Shown here: piece after piece, positions 34,115 through 47,580 of the stretch
Layout: each line of letters begins with the position of its first letter
Position numbering within the stretch: the first letter of the stretch is position 1
From: Anaspis maculata
Lineage: Eukaryota; Arthropoda; Insecta; Coleoptera; Scraptiidae
Length of the DNA: 64,000 bases
Direction of reading: 5' to 3'
Assembly (NCBI GenBank): GCA_949128115.1
Contig: OX421965.1
Span: forward strand, 5,695,253 to 5,759,252
The notes under the pieces: generated by a model
Databases searched by the model: none
What the model was told of the DNA's origin: nothing
What the model saw: the letters and a program-made list of their open reading frames with translations, nothing else
Made by a program: the position numbers and the translations under genes

Positions 34115-35561
34115 AGAGACAGTCGAGACCTCGGTCGAGACCCATTTGCATAGCGTGGGTGCCAATCGAAATTAATTCAATATTGTGAATAAACTACTAT
34201 CTGCATGAATTTCAACCAAATTTACCGAAAATATAGAATGGGTGAAAAAAAATTTGAAATGTTCGTTGCTCAAATCGGAAATCGGAGCATTTACGGAACA
34301 GTTACTCAAATCGGAACATTTACGGAACAGAAAGTCCAATCGGAAAGTGTCTCCCGAAAACGGTACAGTTCCGATCAAATCGGAACGTCTAGTCACCTTA
34401 GTTGAACAGTCCATTTTTGCTCCTATATTAATTCTAGTTTTGCGTTCAACACCAACATTTCGAACGTTCATAATGAATTTTGAAGCTCTTGGTATGATAG
34501 CCGAAATAATAATTATTTGACTCAATAACAACCAAAATTTGAGGTTTGCTCCTGTTATCTAATTTTACTCAAAATATTTTGGTCACCTACAATCTGAAAT
34601 TTTCTGTTCGTAGATTGTTTGCTATACTCAAATTCACATCTAGATATGCCACATTGACCTCTAGGTATACGAATAATGTTGGAGTACTCACACCTAGGTA
34701 GGTAGGTATTGATAAAAGTGAAGTAATACAATGAGCACAATTTTTTTGCTCGTTATTTTCCCAACAAAGAATGTGTACGTCTACTACTCTCATAGGATCG
34801 CTGCAATTGGATCAAGCTCAAAGCAAAATGCGACTTGAAGGATACAATTAAATTTGCTATGCGCCCGCACCAGTAGTCACGCATCTCGTCAATTTTTCAT
34901 TATTGTAGATACAAATTGGTACTAACTCGCTATTTGTACATGCGAACGTGCTAATTACGCAAATAGTAGAAAAAGAGACACTTTCCCGGCACTTTTCCGA
35001 CAATTGCATCACCTCATGTAAATGATTCGATTCTACCTCTGCGTCTCTGAATGAAAGGAAATTGGAGATCAAAAGACTTTTCACATTAGAGGTACACTGA
35101 AAAAATCTCTTTGATCTTATTGGAAGCACAATTTCGCTTCGTTTTTCGCTTGCTATAACCGGCACCTAAGTAAGAGTGCTGGCATGTATTAATTAAATTA
35201 CCTGGTTCACTTCATAGACAAGCCTAAATAGATAGGCCACTCTCCATACAGCAGGCGTGTATGAATTAGAGCGCCATCTACCGAAATGGGACAGTATCAT
35301 TCGCATTGTATTGTGATATCTTGGAAGAAATCTGTAAAAAATTGTGGCGGGGAAATATGAAATCCCTGTATTTTTGTTCTTTTTACTTTTTCAAGCCCAA
35401 GTGCAAAAATCATGCATGAAAGATATTTCACAGTATTTTTCTCGAATAATATTGTAAAATCATTTGAGAAAATTTACTGTTGTCTACCCTCCACACATAA
35501 TTTTTACAAGTAAGCTTTTCACAAGAACTTTTTAGTTTGTAATTTACCTAGAAAATATCAT
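34115..35561. other. No gene recognised
   Basis: 34280-34400 repeats a CAAATCGGAACATTTACGG-like motif a few times. Nothing else is supported. Confidence 0.4.
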
Positions 35562-35681
35562 TTGATCAAAAACTTTCTTGCCCAAGTCAGGCTGTGGCCT
35601 GGCCAAAATCAGCCTCGTTTGCCTGTCAATGACCAAGACCACAGCCTGCCTTGAGTAGGAAAGTTTTTGATCATACGGTAC
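35562..35681. mobile_element. Short hairpin MITE, copy 2 (inverted relative to copy 1)
   Basis: TGATCAAAAACTTTCTTGCC at the left end pairs with GGAAAGTTTTTGATCA at the right, with CAGGCTGTGG/CCACAGCCTG inside. Its reverse complement aligns along its length with 34008-34114. Confidence 0.75.
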
Positions 35682-38600
35682 TCATATGGTTACTGATGGA
35701 CTCGAAGGTATGGCAAACAGAAAATTATACAGAAATAAACAATATTTCGAGACGTCACTTCTGAAAAAATCTTTATTATTTATCTTCTCTTCCAATTCGT
35801 TTTAGAAAATCTCAGACAGTTGGCTTGTTGTTAGCCGCAATGTTCACTGTTTTGTTCTGTTCGACAACCTCGGGGAAATTAGGTATAAGCACACGAGCAC
35901 CTCATCAAGATGGTGTTTCCACGCGAAATTCTGTTGTAGTCATCTGAAGGAGAGAAGTACCTAGATCAATCCAACAAAATACGATGTAGACGCATGTAAA
36001 TCAACTTACCGTGTTTGAGGTTAAATTAAAAGAAATGCTTCAAAAAGAAATCAAACTTAATCCAAGCAATTCCTGACAAGGACTGGAGTCCGAAACAATC
36101 ACTGGAAACTTGGATGTTGAAATTTTCCGACGAAAACCACAGAACAGACGCCAAACAGAAATAAGTAAAAAAATTTCAACGGTTTTTCTCCTGTCAGTTG
36201 AAGGTGTCAGGTGTTGTACTGTCAATTGTGTCAGTTTTGATGTCTGGTGTATGTCAAATTGGGTGCTGCTGTCGCCATCTATACCTGTGGGGCAGAACCG
36301 CAATATAACTGTAAACAATCATATCCCAGTTTCCTACCCCGGTTCACTTTCTCACTCTACGATGACTTGACTGCTTGTTAGTGGGAGGTTTGAGCTTTAC
36401 CATCACACAATCTTGCGAAATTTTAATTTTGTTTAGTGAATTAGTTCAAAGTTTTAATGCAATAGTTTAGATAACAGAAAGACTTGGAGGTCTGGCGCAC
36501 CTCGATTGTGACCTGAACATGCTCTAAGAAAGTGAAAATAGACGGAAATGATAGACCTGACATGACCTGACACGAAACTTACTGACCTGCGAATCAGAAC
36601 CCTTGAAGCTGGCATGCAAATCAGAATCCCCTCTGAATCTTGTACCAACCTTTACACATTTTGTAGCCGGCTAGCTTACAGCGGCGCGGAAGGCGTGGGT
36701 TCTTCTTACTCTACTGGGTTGGAAAACTAACAATTGGAAAACTGATGGAAAGGCGCCAACCCGTTGGCCCTTGATTTAGTTAGTTAATAAAAGTGAATTA
36801 AAGTTAACGGGTAAACTAATAATTATTAGGCACAGATAGAATATGATGTAGTGAGTAAGTTGACAACGATGGAAATTGAGTTTAGCTTTAGTTTATTTAA
36901 AAGGAGAATTACCGGTCGCACAACTATATAGAAAATTTAAGGTACACAAAATTCAAATGAAATAATGGGATTAATATAAAAATGATATTTAGGAGATCAA
37001 CTGGAAATGATATCCCCACTAATTGCCGCACAATACAGGGTGAAATACAAACGGGTCGCGTTAATCAAACACGTAAGCTTACGATTTGCGCAGACTAGAT
37101 TCGCGAACAAATTTTGTAATTACTACAGCGGACTAAGGAGGGACAATCACAAACATAGTATCTCACTCAATAATTCATTGTGTGTAGCTGAAGCAAGCTA
37201 TGCGGACGGGCAGTTCCAGTGTAGACTTTGATGGTGGCAACTTGAAATGGTGTCACTTGACTGGTGGAAACGATGAAATGTGGTGGAGTTTGATGGGTGT
37301 AGGAACTTGATGGAAACGTTGAAAATGTGATGAAATTTGATGAAATGTGACGAAATTTGATGAAATCCAAACTTAAATTGACGGTCTGTCCCTCAGGAAT
37401 TTACTCTTGCGACATATTTAGCCAAAATGCGTTGGTATATTTAGCGTAAATCTAAGAGCCTACAAGGGAAATCGAAATTATTAGGTTTGTGCTATTTATT
37501 TCCTGGCCAATATCCTACCCTTTAGATGTTCATCGGGCTCATGGTAATAATTGATTCGAGTTCCATGTTGGGTAGATCAAAAATGTCTTTAAATACGGCC
37601 TAAAAAAATCTGGAATGAATTATCTGAGGAACGTTATTGAAATCTTTACCTTTTAGTGTGAACCGCGTGGTTTAAATAATAAGTCGAGGCACATGACGGT
37701 GAGGGCTTTCGAGTTACTTGAATCAAAAGTATTTTTGATTACTGATGGCCACTCACGACCGCACGTTTCGCCTCTCGACGCTGAATGAACTCCCCGCAAG
37801 GTTTTTGCTACGCGTATCGTTCGGGAAAAAGTTATCAACTTCTTTCTTGCCAAACCCGGTCAAAAAAATTGCTACAATCTGAAGAGCCTAATAAGTTCTG
37901 GAATAGGAAAACCAAGGAAGAAAAGATCGATACTGAAAATATCTACAATACAAATGGTGGAAAGGTGAGATATTTATGCAAACCTTGCAAACCTTTATGC
38001 AACCTAAAAAATATTGGTTGTGTCCATCATTCAAGTCTGATCTCGAAAACTCAGGGCGGTTTTCAATTTTTAATCGAAAAATTCCCGAGAAATTTGAAAA
38101 ACAATTGCTGGGGAATGTTCCAACTAACGACCAGTTATCGATTGTTTGAAAAGATTTTGTAAAAATCTGTTCTCGGGATAAAAAATTGGAAAATTTGCAG
38201 TTTTTCCAGAGAGAAAAACTCGAAAACCGTGGGTCCGAGTTCGATATCTTTTCCTCCAAAAATTAATTTGATCTTTCCTCCAACTATTGTTCCCAGCATG
38301 TCTGCACCTGAAATGAATAATTTGTGGGGCTCACCGCATGTCGAAGTTTGCACTCCAGTTTTCCAAAATTCACGGAATGTGCAAATTTCATTTGGAAAGA
38401 ATTACCGTCGGAAAACCGGAACCATGTCGATTTTGTAAATAATCTAAATAGAAAACGCCCAATCCAATCTACTTTCGACATCAGTTGGAATTTTCAGAAA
38501 GAAAAACGATCCCCGGGCAGAAATGAATTTTTGAATGGAGTCCTGCTACAAAACGTTTTTTTAAATGTACAAAAAATAAATAAAACATAAATAACTCCTG

Positions 38601-39339
38601 TGGCGTTGAAGAAGCCGATAAGGAGGAAAACAAACTTTTTTTCTATAGTCTACGTCAGGTAGACGTAGGTTACGTCTCTATCACTGGAAAAAATGTAGGT
38701 AGGTACCTGAGATAAGTTTCATTTTTCCGTCTTTTGGATCACCTTGTTTTTTGCAATGTTTAAATTTTCTAAGACAACATGATGAAGCATATCCTGAAAA
38801 TTCGATTGATCTAAGACTTCCAAAAAAAAAACGTGAAATCCGTAGAGAATGAATCACCTGTACCCACAGTTCTAGCTAGAAGCACACCTGATCCTCCTAG
38901 ACTGTTCGATCGGCGTGTTACGAGTTGCGAATCTCTAGACATTCGGAAAGATACGCGATGGTTTGAACCATTTATATCACGTGGGGATTCCAATGACCAA
39001 GTGGGAAACATCTGCCGAATTGGCGGCGACGCCGCTCCATAGTACGCTGGTAAAAACACGCAAAGTGCTGGATTGTTCGAGAGACGTCCTAAGTCACATG
39101 CTGCGATGCAATGAGGAATATGCTAGAGGACCTGTGAAAACTTCCAGAACACAAGTCGGAGCTTTATGAGTACCATGGATCGGCCAACAAATCAGTATTA
39201 AATCCAGAGCGATAACAACGCAGTAATAAACAGTGTGTGCTTTAACCGATCGTCACAATTATAAAAGTACCCAAAAGCGAATTCCGTGACAATATCTTCA
39301 ATTGATTTTTTTTGTCGCAGTAATTTTCATATAGGTAAA
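35682..39339. other. No gene recognised
   Basis: A short GATGAAATTTGATGAAATGTGA-type minisatellite occupies about 37225-37375. Frames at 37785-38162 and 38229-38590 are open but match no family I know and lack initiation or splice support. Confidence 0.4.
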
Positions 39340-39904
39340 CGGCACAACGCTGTTACGAAAAATGCTCTTATTTCCAGACTTGCCATAAAACCTATCTGAG
39401 ACTGACCTATAGGGGAACCACGCATAAAATTAACACCGAGGAACTATGCACTTCATGCAACCTGCAGAAGGCTGAATCTTTGCAACACATGCTTTTTGAA
39501 TGCCCCATTTATGAGGGTGTCAGGGTGGAGTTTCTTGGAATGTCACGGAGTGTCGACGATGTCATTGATGTTTTGAAGGCTGGATCCATTGGAGAACTGA
39601 ACAAAATTACTCGCACAATCATGAATATTCTTCTGTTGAGGTCCTTCATCCATAATGAGTAGATAGCTGTCATTGTTGTCAACGTCTCTGCCAAAATGTC
39701 CTTGATATGCATAGAGTAAACTTCTGGTTATGTTGTACTTGTACATGTAGTGAATCCTGCCAAATACCACTCTATCGTCTGTTTTTTCCTAATTTTCTTT
39801 GTTTGTCTGTGATTGTTCATTATCGTATATATCTATATATTTACTTTGTAATAAAGATAAGATCTGTTTATACAATAAAATTGAATTGAATTGAATTGAA
39901 TTGA
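39340..39904 (+). pseudogene. 3' end of a second LINE with a GAATT-repeat tail
   Basis: In the frame ending at 39662, CTSCNLQKAESLQHMLFECPIYEG matches the Cys/His finger typical of the ORF2 C-terminus of insect LINEs. Upstream of about 39420 the frame is broken. A 3' UTR follows and ends in ATTGAATTGAATTGAATTG (about 39880-39904), a microsatellite tail as in some LINE clades. It is a short 5'-truncated copy. Confidence 0.7.
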
Positions 39905-40540
39905 TGTATCATGTCAAAGCTTGATGAGACTGAACGTGCAGAACGTGCTATTTCACCGGAAAAATTGGGCTAGGATCAGAATGTAGCTTTGATTTGGTAC
40001 TTTATCCATTCTAAGACATGAAAATAGTTTTCTCTATCAAGCAAGTTGAAAAAAACTGAAATCGGAGCCGTATTTCAGTCATGACATTACTTTTCTTCCG
40101 ACATTGAGAGCTTTTGGAATTAAATTTCTACATGATGCCCGTTTTCGAACAAAACTACCGTGTGACTTTGTAGCATCGATGGGAACTTCTGGTGTATGAA
40201 ATTCATCTATGAAATAGTTTGACTGAACAATCTATGTCAAAACTGTGATCATGGGTATTTTAAACCACAATGGAAATGGAGCTAAAAAACGACAAATTCA
40301 TAGGTCGAAACTTCGCGTTTTTTCACGAAATTTTTTCCGCAATGTCGGAAGAAAAATGATGTCATGACTAAAATACATATCTGATTCCAGTTTTTTCTAT
40401 TTGGTTTCATGAAAAAACTATTATGCGTTGAAATGAGTTGAGTACTAAATCAAGGCTACATTCTGATCCGAGCCTAATTTTTCCTGGTGAAATAGCACGT
40501 TTCGTCATACCAAGCTTTGATATGATTCATCTCAAGAAAC
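39902..40540. mobile_element. Foldback palindrome directly after the LINE tail
   Basis: Left arm 39902-40106 and right arm 40340-40540 are inverted copies with some divergence: shared blocks include ACGTGCTATTTCACC, GATCAGAATGTAGC and CTTCCGACATTG. The loop is about 230 bp. Sequence to about 40690 partly resembles the loop in direct orientation. Confidence 0.8.
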
Positions 40541-43026
40541 AAAATCACTCCCGAGACTTTGTGAAAACGGGAAAAAATTTCAGCAAATGATATTTGTGTG
40601 TGGAATAGCCCAAATCAACTGTCTAAGTCAAAATCATAGTTATAGATACATCGGATGATGATGGAACTAGAATTCCAAAACATCGATTTTGAGGGTAAAA
40701 GAAATCATGTTTTTTTTTTCTGAGAAAACTGGTTCAAACACGTCTCTATTGAGATTTTGTGCTCATTTTCGGAATCAGAATGTGTGATTTGGTCAGAAAT
40801 GATACCAAACATGAAAACATGTCAAAAAAAAGTGTTGGTCGCGGTTTGCCATAAGACGTTGTGAAAAATCGCACCTTGACCCCTTCGCAGCCGTCTGGTA
40901 CGCCAATGGTGCATGACACTTTCTGGGAACTCATTGCATTGTGTTCCTCGACCTTAAAAATATATTGTTCAGCAAAAAAAGTGAAAGCAACGATTTCAAA
41001 AATGGTGACTTTTCGGACCTTCGACCTCTTAGGATGCACGCCAGTCGCGGGTCCCATCGGGGCATCACTTCTTAAAAATTACCTGTAGGCACCTTCTACT
41101 CACATGCAAAAGCGTTTTGCATCGGAATGAAATGCAAGGTTGGTCCTGATGTGTGCCGCTAACTTCCGTACTAAAATAATTGAGCATAATTTTGGTCCGA
41201 ACCAAAAACGGTTGTAAGATTTGCGCCTTAATATACTCCAAATAGTCTCTATCATTCTAAAATGGTATTAGTTTCACATTAATGGCCAAATAAATGCCCG
41301 CTTTGTTGTTCTAGTTGAACCACATTCTTAATAAAAAATCACAAAACTCTTTTCCATCATATTTTTTAACATTAGGAGGGCAAGTTTGAATACCTACGTT
41401 CTTCCCTAATATTTCATCTGGAATTTAAAAATGTAACCACGAAAATGTACTGGGAAATATACAAATGTCAGAGTTTCAAGTAATCATAATCATTCTACAT
41501 ATTCGTTTTCACTTTTTTTGACTCAAACATTGATATTTTTTTGCCAAAAACACTTAACAAACATCTGTCACAATCTTCTTATAGATGGGAATGAGATGAC
41601 AGAAAAGGGGTTCGCTAAAGCAAAAAGAAGGTTGCACGAGGAAGTCCGGGAAAAGGGAAGAAAAATGGAGGTCCGCAAGAGAAAAACAAAGAAGACGAGC
41701 TTGGTGTTCCTGCGGCATCAAAGAGACCTTCGGACCGATCCAACTTCCCGAAAATTCACACGGGGTAATCCGTAAATTTGACAATTTCAAAAGAGTGAAA
41801 GACCGAGCTGAAACTTGCTTCACGTAGTTTCACGTCTAAGAAAACCAAGAAACATCAGCTAGGTCGTTTTGATTTGCGTTCGGGGAGAAAGTGTCGCAGG
41901 CGTGCTCTGGGAGGTGGGACTGCGAAGCTTTCGCCCAGCGCTGCTTCCGCTTCAAGGGGGACCCTCCAGTGGCGTCGAACTTCCAGTGGCGTAGCGAGAA
42001 GTTGGGCCGTCGCCGTGGCGAGGAACTTCTGCACATTGGTTTGTGGGAAATTGGTGAAATACTTCAAAGTGGTGTGAATGGCTCTGTTTTTCCGAGTTCT
42101 CACACACGGTGGATAGCTGATGGCTAGCGTCAAGAGGCAGGGCTTGTCCAAAATCAACGAATACCACAAGGGGGTTGGTTACCACTGAACTGAAAGAGAA
42201 AATACGAGACGGGGATGACCATCAGAGATGCCCGTGATCTACAAGATGCACTTTGAGCCCTAGCTCAACTATTGTGTGTGGAACTCACGTCGAACAAAGT
42301 GAGTTCCACTCGTTGCTGGTTTTATTCACGTATCTTTATTTCAGAGAGTGTTTTACTCAATTTTATTATTTATTCATTGACTGTATGGATGAGCTCTTTC
42401 TGGCAACAGTAGTATGCTTGTGAGTGTCTAGAGTTAGTTCCGGCCAGAAGCCACAAGGCATGCTGGGCTGGCCGCCCCAGTTGAGTCGACTCAGTAGAAG
42501 GTGAAGGTCCTAAATATACTACTCCAACTGGCGCTAGTGCTGAATGGTGATGCATTTGTTCTACTTTTTCATAGCAAATAGTGGCCACTGCTTATGTTCT
42601 CTACTTTTGTTGGCCTTGCAAGAGCGTTCCCATAGAGTGTCTTTTATGGGTATTTCTGGGAATTCTCCTCCCAACATTTATGAACAAGTTGGGTTATGAT
42701 TATGTTATTTCTTATTGGTTTACTCTTTCGTGTGTCCACACATATCGCTGTACTAGAATGATAGTAAGACAACTTGAAAAACATAGTTTCGAGTAATCGC
42801 CACTTGAACATTTCAGAAGAACAAAAAACACTCTTCTTCTCGAAATTTCAGAGATTTTTTAATTTTCCAGTTGTATTATATCGCTCCTGATAGACCTGTA
42901 AGGAATTCATTATGAAATCACATTTACTCTTTGAGAAAAAAATCAAAAAGTGAACATATCCTTGTATATCGCTAGAAATAATGGTTCTGTTGGAAGTTGT
43001 CCGTTTTTTCATGTAAGTTATCCTAC
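40541..43026. other. No gene recognised
   Basis: A perfect 11-bp hairpin GTGGAACTCAC/GTGAGTTCCAC lies at 42278-42309. Frames at 40746-41057 (minus) and 41518-41775 (plus, basic, Lys/Arg-rich) have no recognisable family. Confidence 0.4.
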
Positions 43027-46000
43027 TAGGCCAGGCGGTATGTCGGTAAAATCACTACAATCTGGAAAAAACTCCGACCAAAGCTTCTATGGTGTCAAAC
43101 TCTTCGTAAGGTCAGTAGTTATCTACCACTGAGTTTCCGCCCAAAAACGAGTTGTGCTGATTCCTCCACATCTGCGCGAAGGTAAAGGATGCCTCGAAAG
43201 TGCAAAAAGACCTGTTAAACCTCCGTACTTTTTCGTTATATTTGCCTAAATGCAAACGTACAACTCTTACGCAAACATTGAAAGCATCTGTCATCATCTC
43301 TGTGCCAGTCTTACTGTTGAAAAAAAAGATTTCTTCGTGCGGGTCAGATAAATTACATTTAATCGTTTTTCCACACAAGAAAACGATGGAGCAACATGTA
43401 TTTTATATGTTTTCTAATAACTCGTATCCATTGAACTCATTTATGGCATTAAAGTTTCAATAACAGCATTTTTGAAGATGTTGCCAGCAAAAAAGTGAAT
43501 AATTTTTACCCGCCTGTTCAGCAGCAATTTTTTCAATTTTACCAAACACCGTTTGCGGAAATTTCATAAGGAATGAAAAGCTCAAACTCTTCTCTAACTA
43601 TATCGTGCCTGGCTTAACCGCGGCACGCACTTGAAAGTGTAAAAAAACTGATTTCTTTTCGGAAGGTCCTGTTTCACCCGCGTGCGGCCGTGCCTACTTG
43701 ACATAGACCGGACTGATTACACGAGCTTGGAAATGTACTCTTTTCCAGCTTTAAAATGCAAGCATTATCAATAGGACTTTGTACATTGATTTATGAAGAA
43801 ATTATATATTATTTCATCATTAGTGGTCGTGTTTTAAAGCTGAAAAAGAGTACATTTCCAAGCTTGTGTAATCAGTCCGGTCTATGTCAAGTAGGCACGG
43901 CCGCACGCGTGTAAAATATAACCGTTCGAGAAGAAATCAGTTTCCTACACTTTCAAAAAGCGTGCCACGGTTAAGCCAGATATAATATCATTAGAAAACA
44001 GTTCCAGCTTGTCATTCCCTATAAAATTTTCGAGAACGGTGTTTGGTAAAATTGAAAAAACTGCTGCTGGACAGGTGGGTGAAAATTATTCATTTCTTAG
44101 CGGGTAACATCTTCAAAAATGCTGTTATTGAAATTCTAACACCATAAATGAGTTAAATGAGTACAAGTTATTAGAAAACATCCGAAATACATGTTGCTCC
44201 ATCGTTTTCTTGTGTGGAAAAACAATTAAATGTGATTTATCTGACCTGCATGAAGAAATCTTTTTTTTCAACAGTAAGAGTGGCACAGAGATTATGACAA
44301 ATGCTTCCAATGTTTGCGTTAGAGTTGTGAGTTTCCATTGAGGCAAATAAAATGAAAAAGTACGGGGGTTTAACAGGTCTTTTTGGACCTTCAATACATC
44401 TTTTACCTTTGGGCGGATGTCACTGGCGGCTCCAGTATTTTCGAACAGGGGGTACGGTCCACCGACCAGGCGCCCTTAAGGTGTGGGCTACGATCAAATG
44501 CTTTTCTCCAGTGGCGTACCCAGATTTATAGACAAATGGGGGGGGATCGATGAAGTTTTGTGTATATTATAGTCTGTACTGGGCGATCGCTGCCAGTAAA
44601 AACTAGCGCCGTAGGCGAAAATTTTCGGGTATAATAATAATATTGACAATAATAAGCAGAAAAAAGGAAAGCCTCCCTAATTCATTTTGTTTTCTTTCCT
44701 TTGAGGTTCAGTCAAAACTCAAAAGTGCAAAACTATTCAAAAAACATAACCTAAATTCTGTCCAGTAGGTATCAAGCAATCAATCAAATGATAATATAGA
44801 GCCTTGGCCGCCTTGGAGCCTTGGCCAGCTCTTTAAAAATTTCGCCAGGGGATAGGTGTGGACGTCAGGGGACACATCATACATTTTTTTGTATTGCGCA
44901 TGAAGTCTTTGGGGGATAAATGTATCAGATTTTTTCCTGTTGGTCGAAGTCTTGGAGGGAAAATTATCCCCTTCATCCCTCCCCCGTGAGTACTACGTGA
45001 GTGACTTCACTAGAACTTCCTCTATGTAGTTGATTCAGAAGCAGTTTTCAAAGAAAAACGATCATGACAACGGATTGGTTTTAATAGTATAAATTGAACT
45101 CTTCTCTACGTATCTATTCTACAAAACTAAACTTTACGATGCAATCTTCGATTTCCATGGATTTACACCTATCTGCCTTTCCTGTCATTACTAACAGGGT
45201 ATTTAGTCATTCTCCAGTCATCGTAGACCAACTTTTGGTTTTGGCGGAGCCTGGAGCCTCTAGCCCTCAGCAGTAATGATCTACTACCTATTTACTGTTG
45301 GGAGTACATATATTTACTATTTTACTCATCTCATAACCATGTACCTGCGTAGCTTAAAGTATCATGGTGTTCTAAAATTGAAATTAGAAAGTTTTTTTTG
45401 CCATGACTTCCAGATCGGCGAATCAATTTTTCAGAAACTTGGCTCAGGAATACGTATTTACCCACTCATTGTTTGGTTGGATGCATTATTCTGGAATTTA
45501 TCTTCTGAAGCTACCATTTCTTCCTTTTTCCGCGGAGTAGGTAATGAGCTACTTCCCGCCCTCTTACATAGTATGTTATGAATCAATTACCATATTGGTT
45601 GTGAGTAATAGTACATACCGAGACGGAAAGAGGTTCATTACAGACAAGAGCCAAGGTAGCTGCACTGCGCGCCGCGAGCCGATAGTTCGTAATGGTTTAT
45701 TTTCCAACTTTTTCAAAAGCCAGTAATGATTAATTATTAGGGTGGTTGTGAGTAGAACTTCTTTCCACTTCCACATGTTATGAGAATAGTTCCAAGATTC
45801 TATCGCGCGACGCCCAAAGCGAATTTCCATAGAAACCAATTTCATTGATAAGCTTTTATCGCGTTAATTATTTTTTACAAAGAGTATCCATCGGTACTAC
45901 TCGTGGATTTTTTTTCAAAATTGACTTCTGGCGCCCCTAATTTGCAACAGGGGGTACGGCCGTACCGTCGTACCCCCCGTGGAGCCGCCAGTGGCGGATG

Positions 46001-46133
46001 TGGAGGAATCAGCACAACTCATTTTTGGGCGGAAACTCAGTGGTAGATACCTACTGACTTTACGAAGAGTTTGACACCATAAAAGCTTTGGTCGGAATTT
46101 TTTCTATCCAGAATGACCTACCGCCTGGCCTAT
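43027..46133. mobile_element. Foldback palindrome, right arm split by a hAT-like insertion
   Basis: Left arm 43027-43756 pairs with right arm 43832-44412 plus 46002-46133, around a 75-bp loop. Shared blocks include GGCCAGGCGGTA, CTCCGACCAAAGCTT, GAGGAATCAGCACAAC and GGTGTTTGGTAAAATTG. With the insertion removed, the arms are about 730 and 720 bp. A 29-bp block at 42741-42769 recurs inverted at 47157-47185 with one mismatch, so an outer layer may exist. Confidence 0.88.
44421..45993. mobile_element. Non-autonomous hAT-like element
   Basis: Terminal inverted repeats CACTGGCGGCTCCA and complement; 8-bp direct repeats GCGGATGT at 44413-44420 and 45994-46001. An 8-bp duplication with CA(C/G)TG-type ends is the hAT signature. 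Near both ends GGGGGTACGG recurs. Length is 1573 bp and I see no transposase domain in either strand. The opposite palindrome arm keeps the uninterrupted site near 43160-43180. Confidence 0.88.
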
Positions 46134-47580
46134 ACCATTTGTTAGGAATTCGTAGAGTGATTTTGAATTTATCCCTTTTTTTTTTCAAGTTGTCCGGGTA
46201 TTGCACAGTGAGTATAGCCTGGTTCAACATATTTTTCATAGTTATCCTCAACTATTGTATTACATGGAATAAGCCCATTAGTTTTTGGCTGTCATCTGAC
46301 AAATAAAAGTGTCACTATCAGAAATTGGAAATTCATTTGAAAGTCCTCGGAAAACTGTATTCAGAACAGCAGATAGTGTTTCGCTAACTGTCGTGTGTCA
46401 AATATTGAAAAATGTCAAAGTTCATAACTTTGTCATTCAATTATTCAAGATTTTTCATCGAACATTTCATCCTGTCAATTCATCCTGGACGAATTTTCAC
46501 GATTTCTTTTACTTTTGGCAGTCTTGGCCATAGCTATAACCAATATAGTTTGCCTCCGCATCTATCCATCGTTTTGGTTCAGTTTTACCCAATACAAACT
46601 GACCTGTGGATAACGAAATCATGGCAATGTACATTGGAGATAACTTTAAATTATTAAGTCATTTCAAACAATTCACGGAACATTTCTGGTCAAATAGTGG
46701 GACAACTTAGAGAAAAGTAAGATATTTTACAAACGCATGAGGGTATGTTTGTGCAATAGTGAGTTAAAATGAAATATCTTTCATTGAATCAGTTGGTTTT
46801 TTGGTATAAGAGTGAGACATCTTTCACAGTAAAATACTGAGATAACATGAAAAACAAGGACAACTTGAAATTTCTAAATCAGATTTGTTGTAAAATTGGG
46901 ACATGTTGAAATGTCTTCGTATTATACCAGAAGGCAAGATCAAATTCGATCTATTTCTCAGTAGAAGAAATAGAACATTTTGAGATGTCCGAGTATTAGA
47001 CCAGAAGTGTTTAAAAAACAAATAATTATAACAGTGAGATATTCATTTTTTATGTACTTCCATGATGATTCTGAGCAATTCGATTTTTTTACCAGGTAGA
47101 GAACAGCTTGGAGCTATAGATTTTGAAATAATCCGAAAATCAGAAATTTGGGGTTATCTTACTATCATTCTAGCACAGCGATATGTTATACATTGTGCAT
47201 AGTTTCTTTTTCTACTGTGTGTCTGGAAAAAGATCATTTGCTAACCTTCGTGTCCACGCTAATAGAAAGAGATGGCGTGGTACTTCAGATGTCTTCCTCT
47301 CGAGGGATCCCAACGGCACTAACCTAGTTTGTTCTAGATATGTTCTGTCTCTCTTTACATGTTCTCGCATCGCTGTCTCACCGAATGCAAACTCGATTTC
47401 ATGAGTGAGGTGGGATACGAACGGTCACAGTAGGTAAGTCAAAATTACAGGTAGGTACTAGGTATGTGATTAAGTAGAATTTTCACAAGTAAGTGAAGTT
47501 CACAATTACTTTTTTAAACACATTTTATCGAGATGTTACGAAGTACGAATATACAAACTCATGTTCATGACTTTACTTAC
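46134..47580. other. No gene recognised; weak GAGATATTTC-like repetition
   Basis: 46700-47050 repeats motifs such as GTGAGA(T/C)AT and GGACAACTT irregularly. No coding evidence. Confidence 0.4.

Noticed and set aside
37785..38590. Overlapping frames as a small gene
   Set aside because: Frames on both strands are of similar length and low complexity, with no family match or splice structure.
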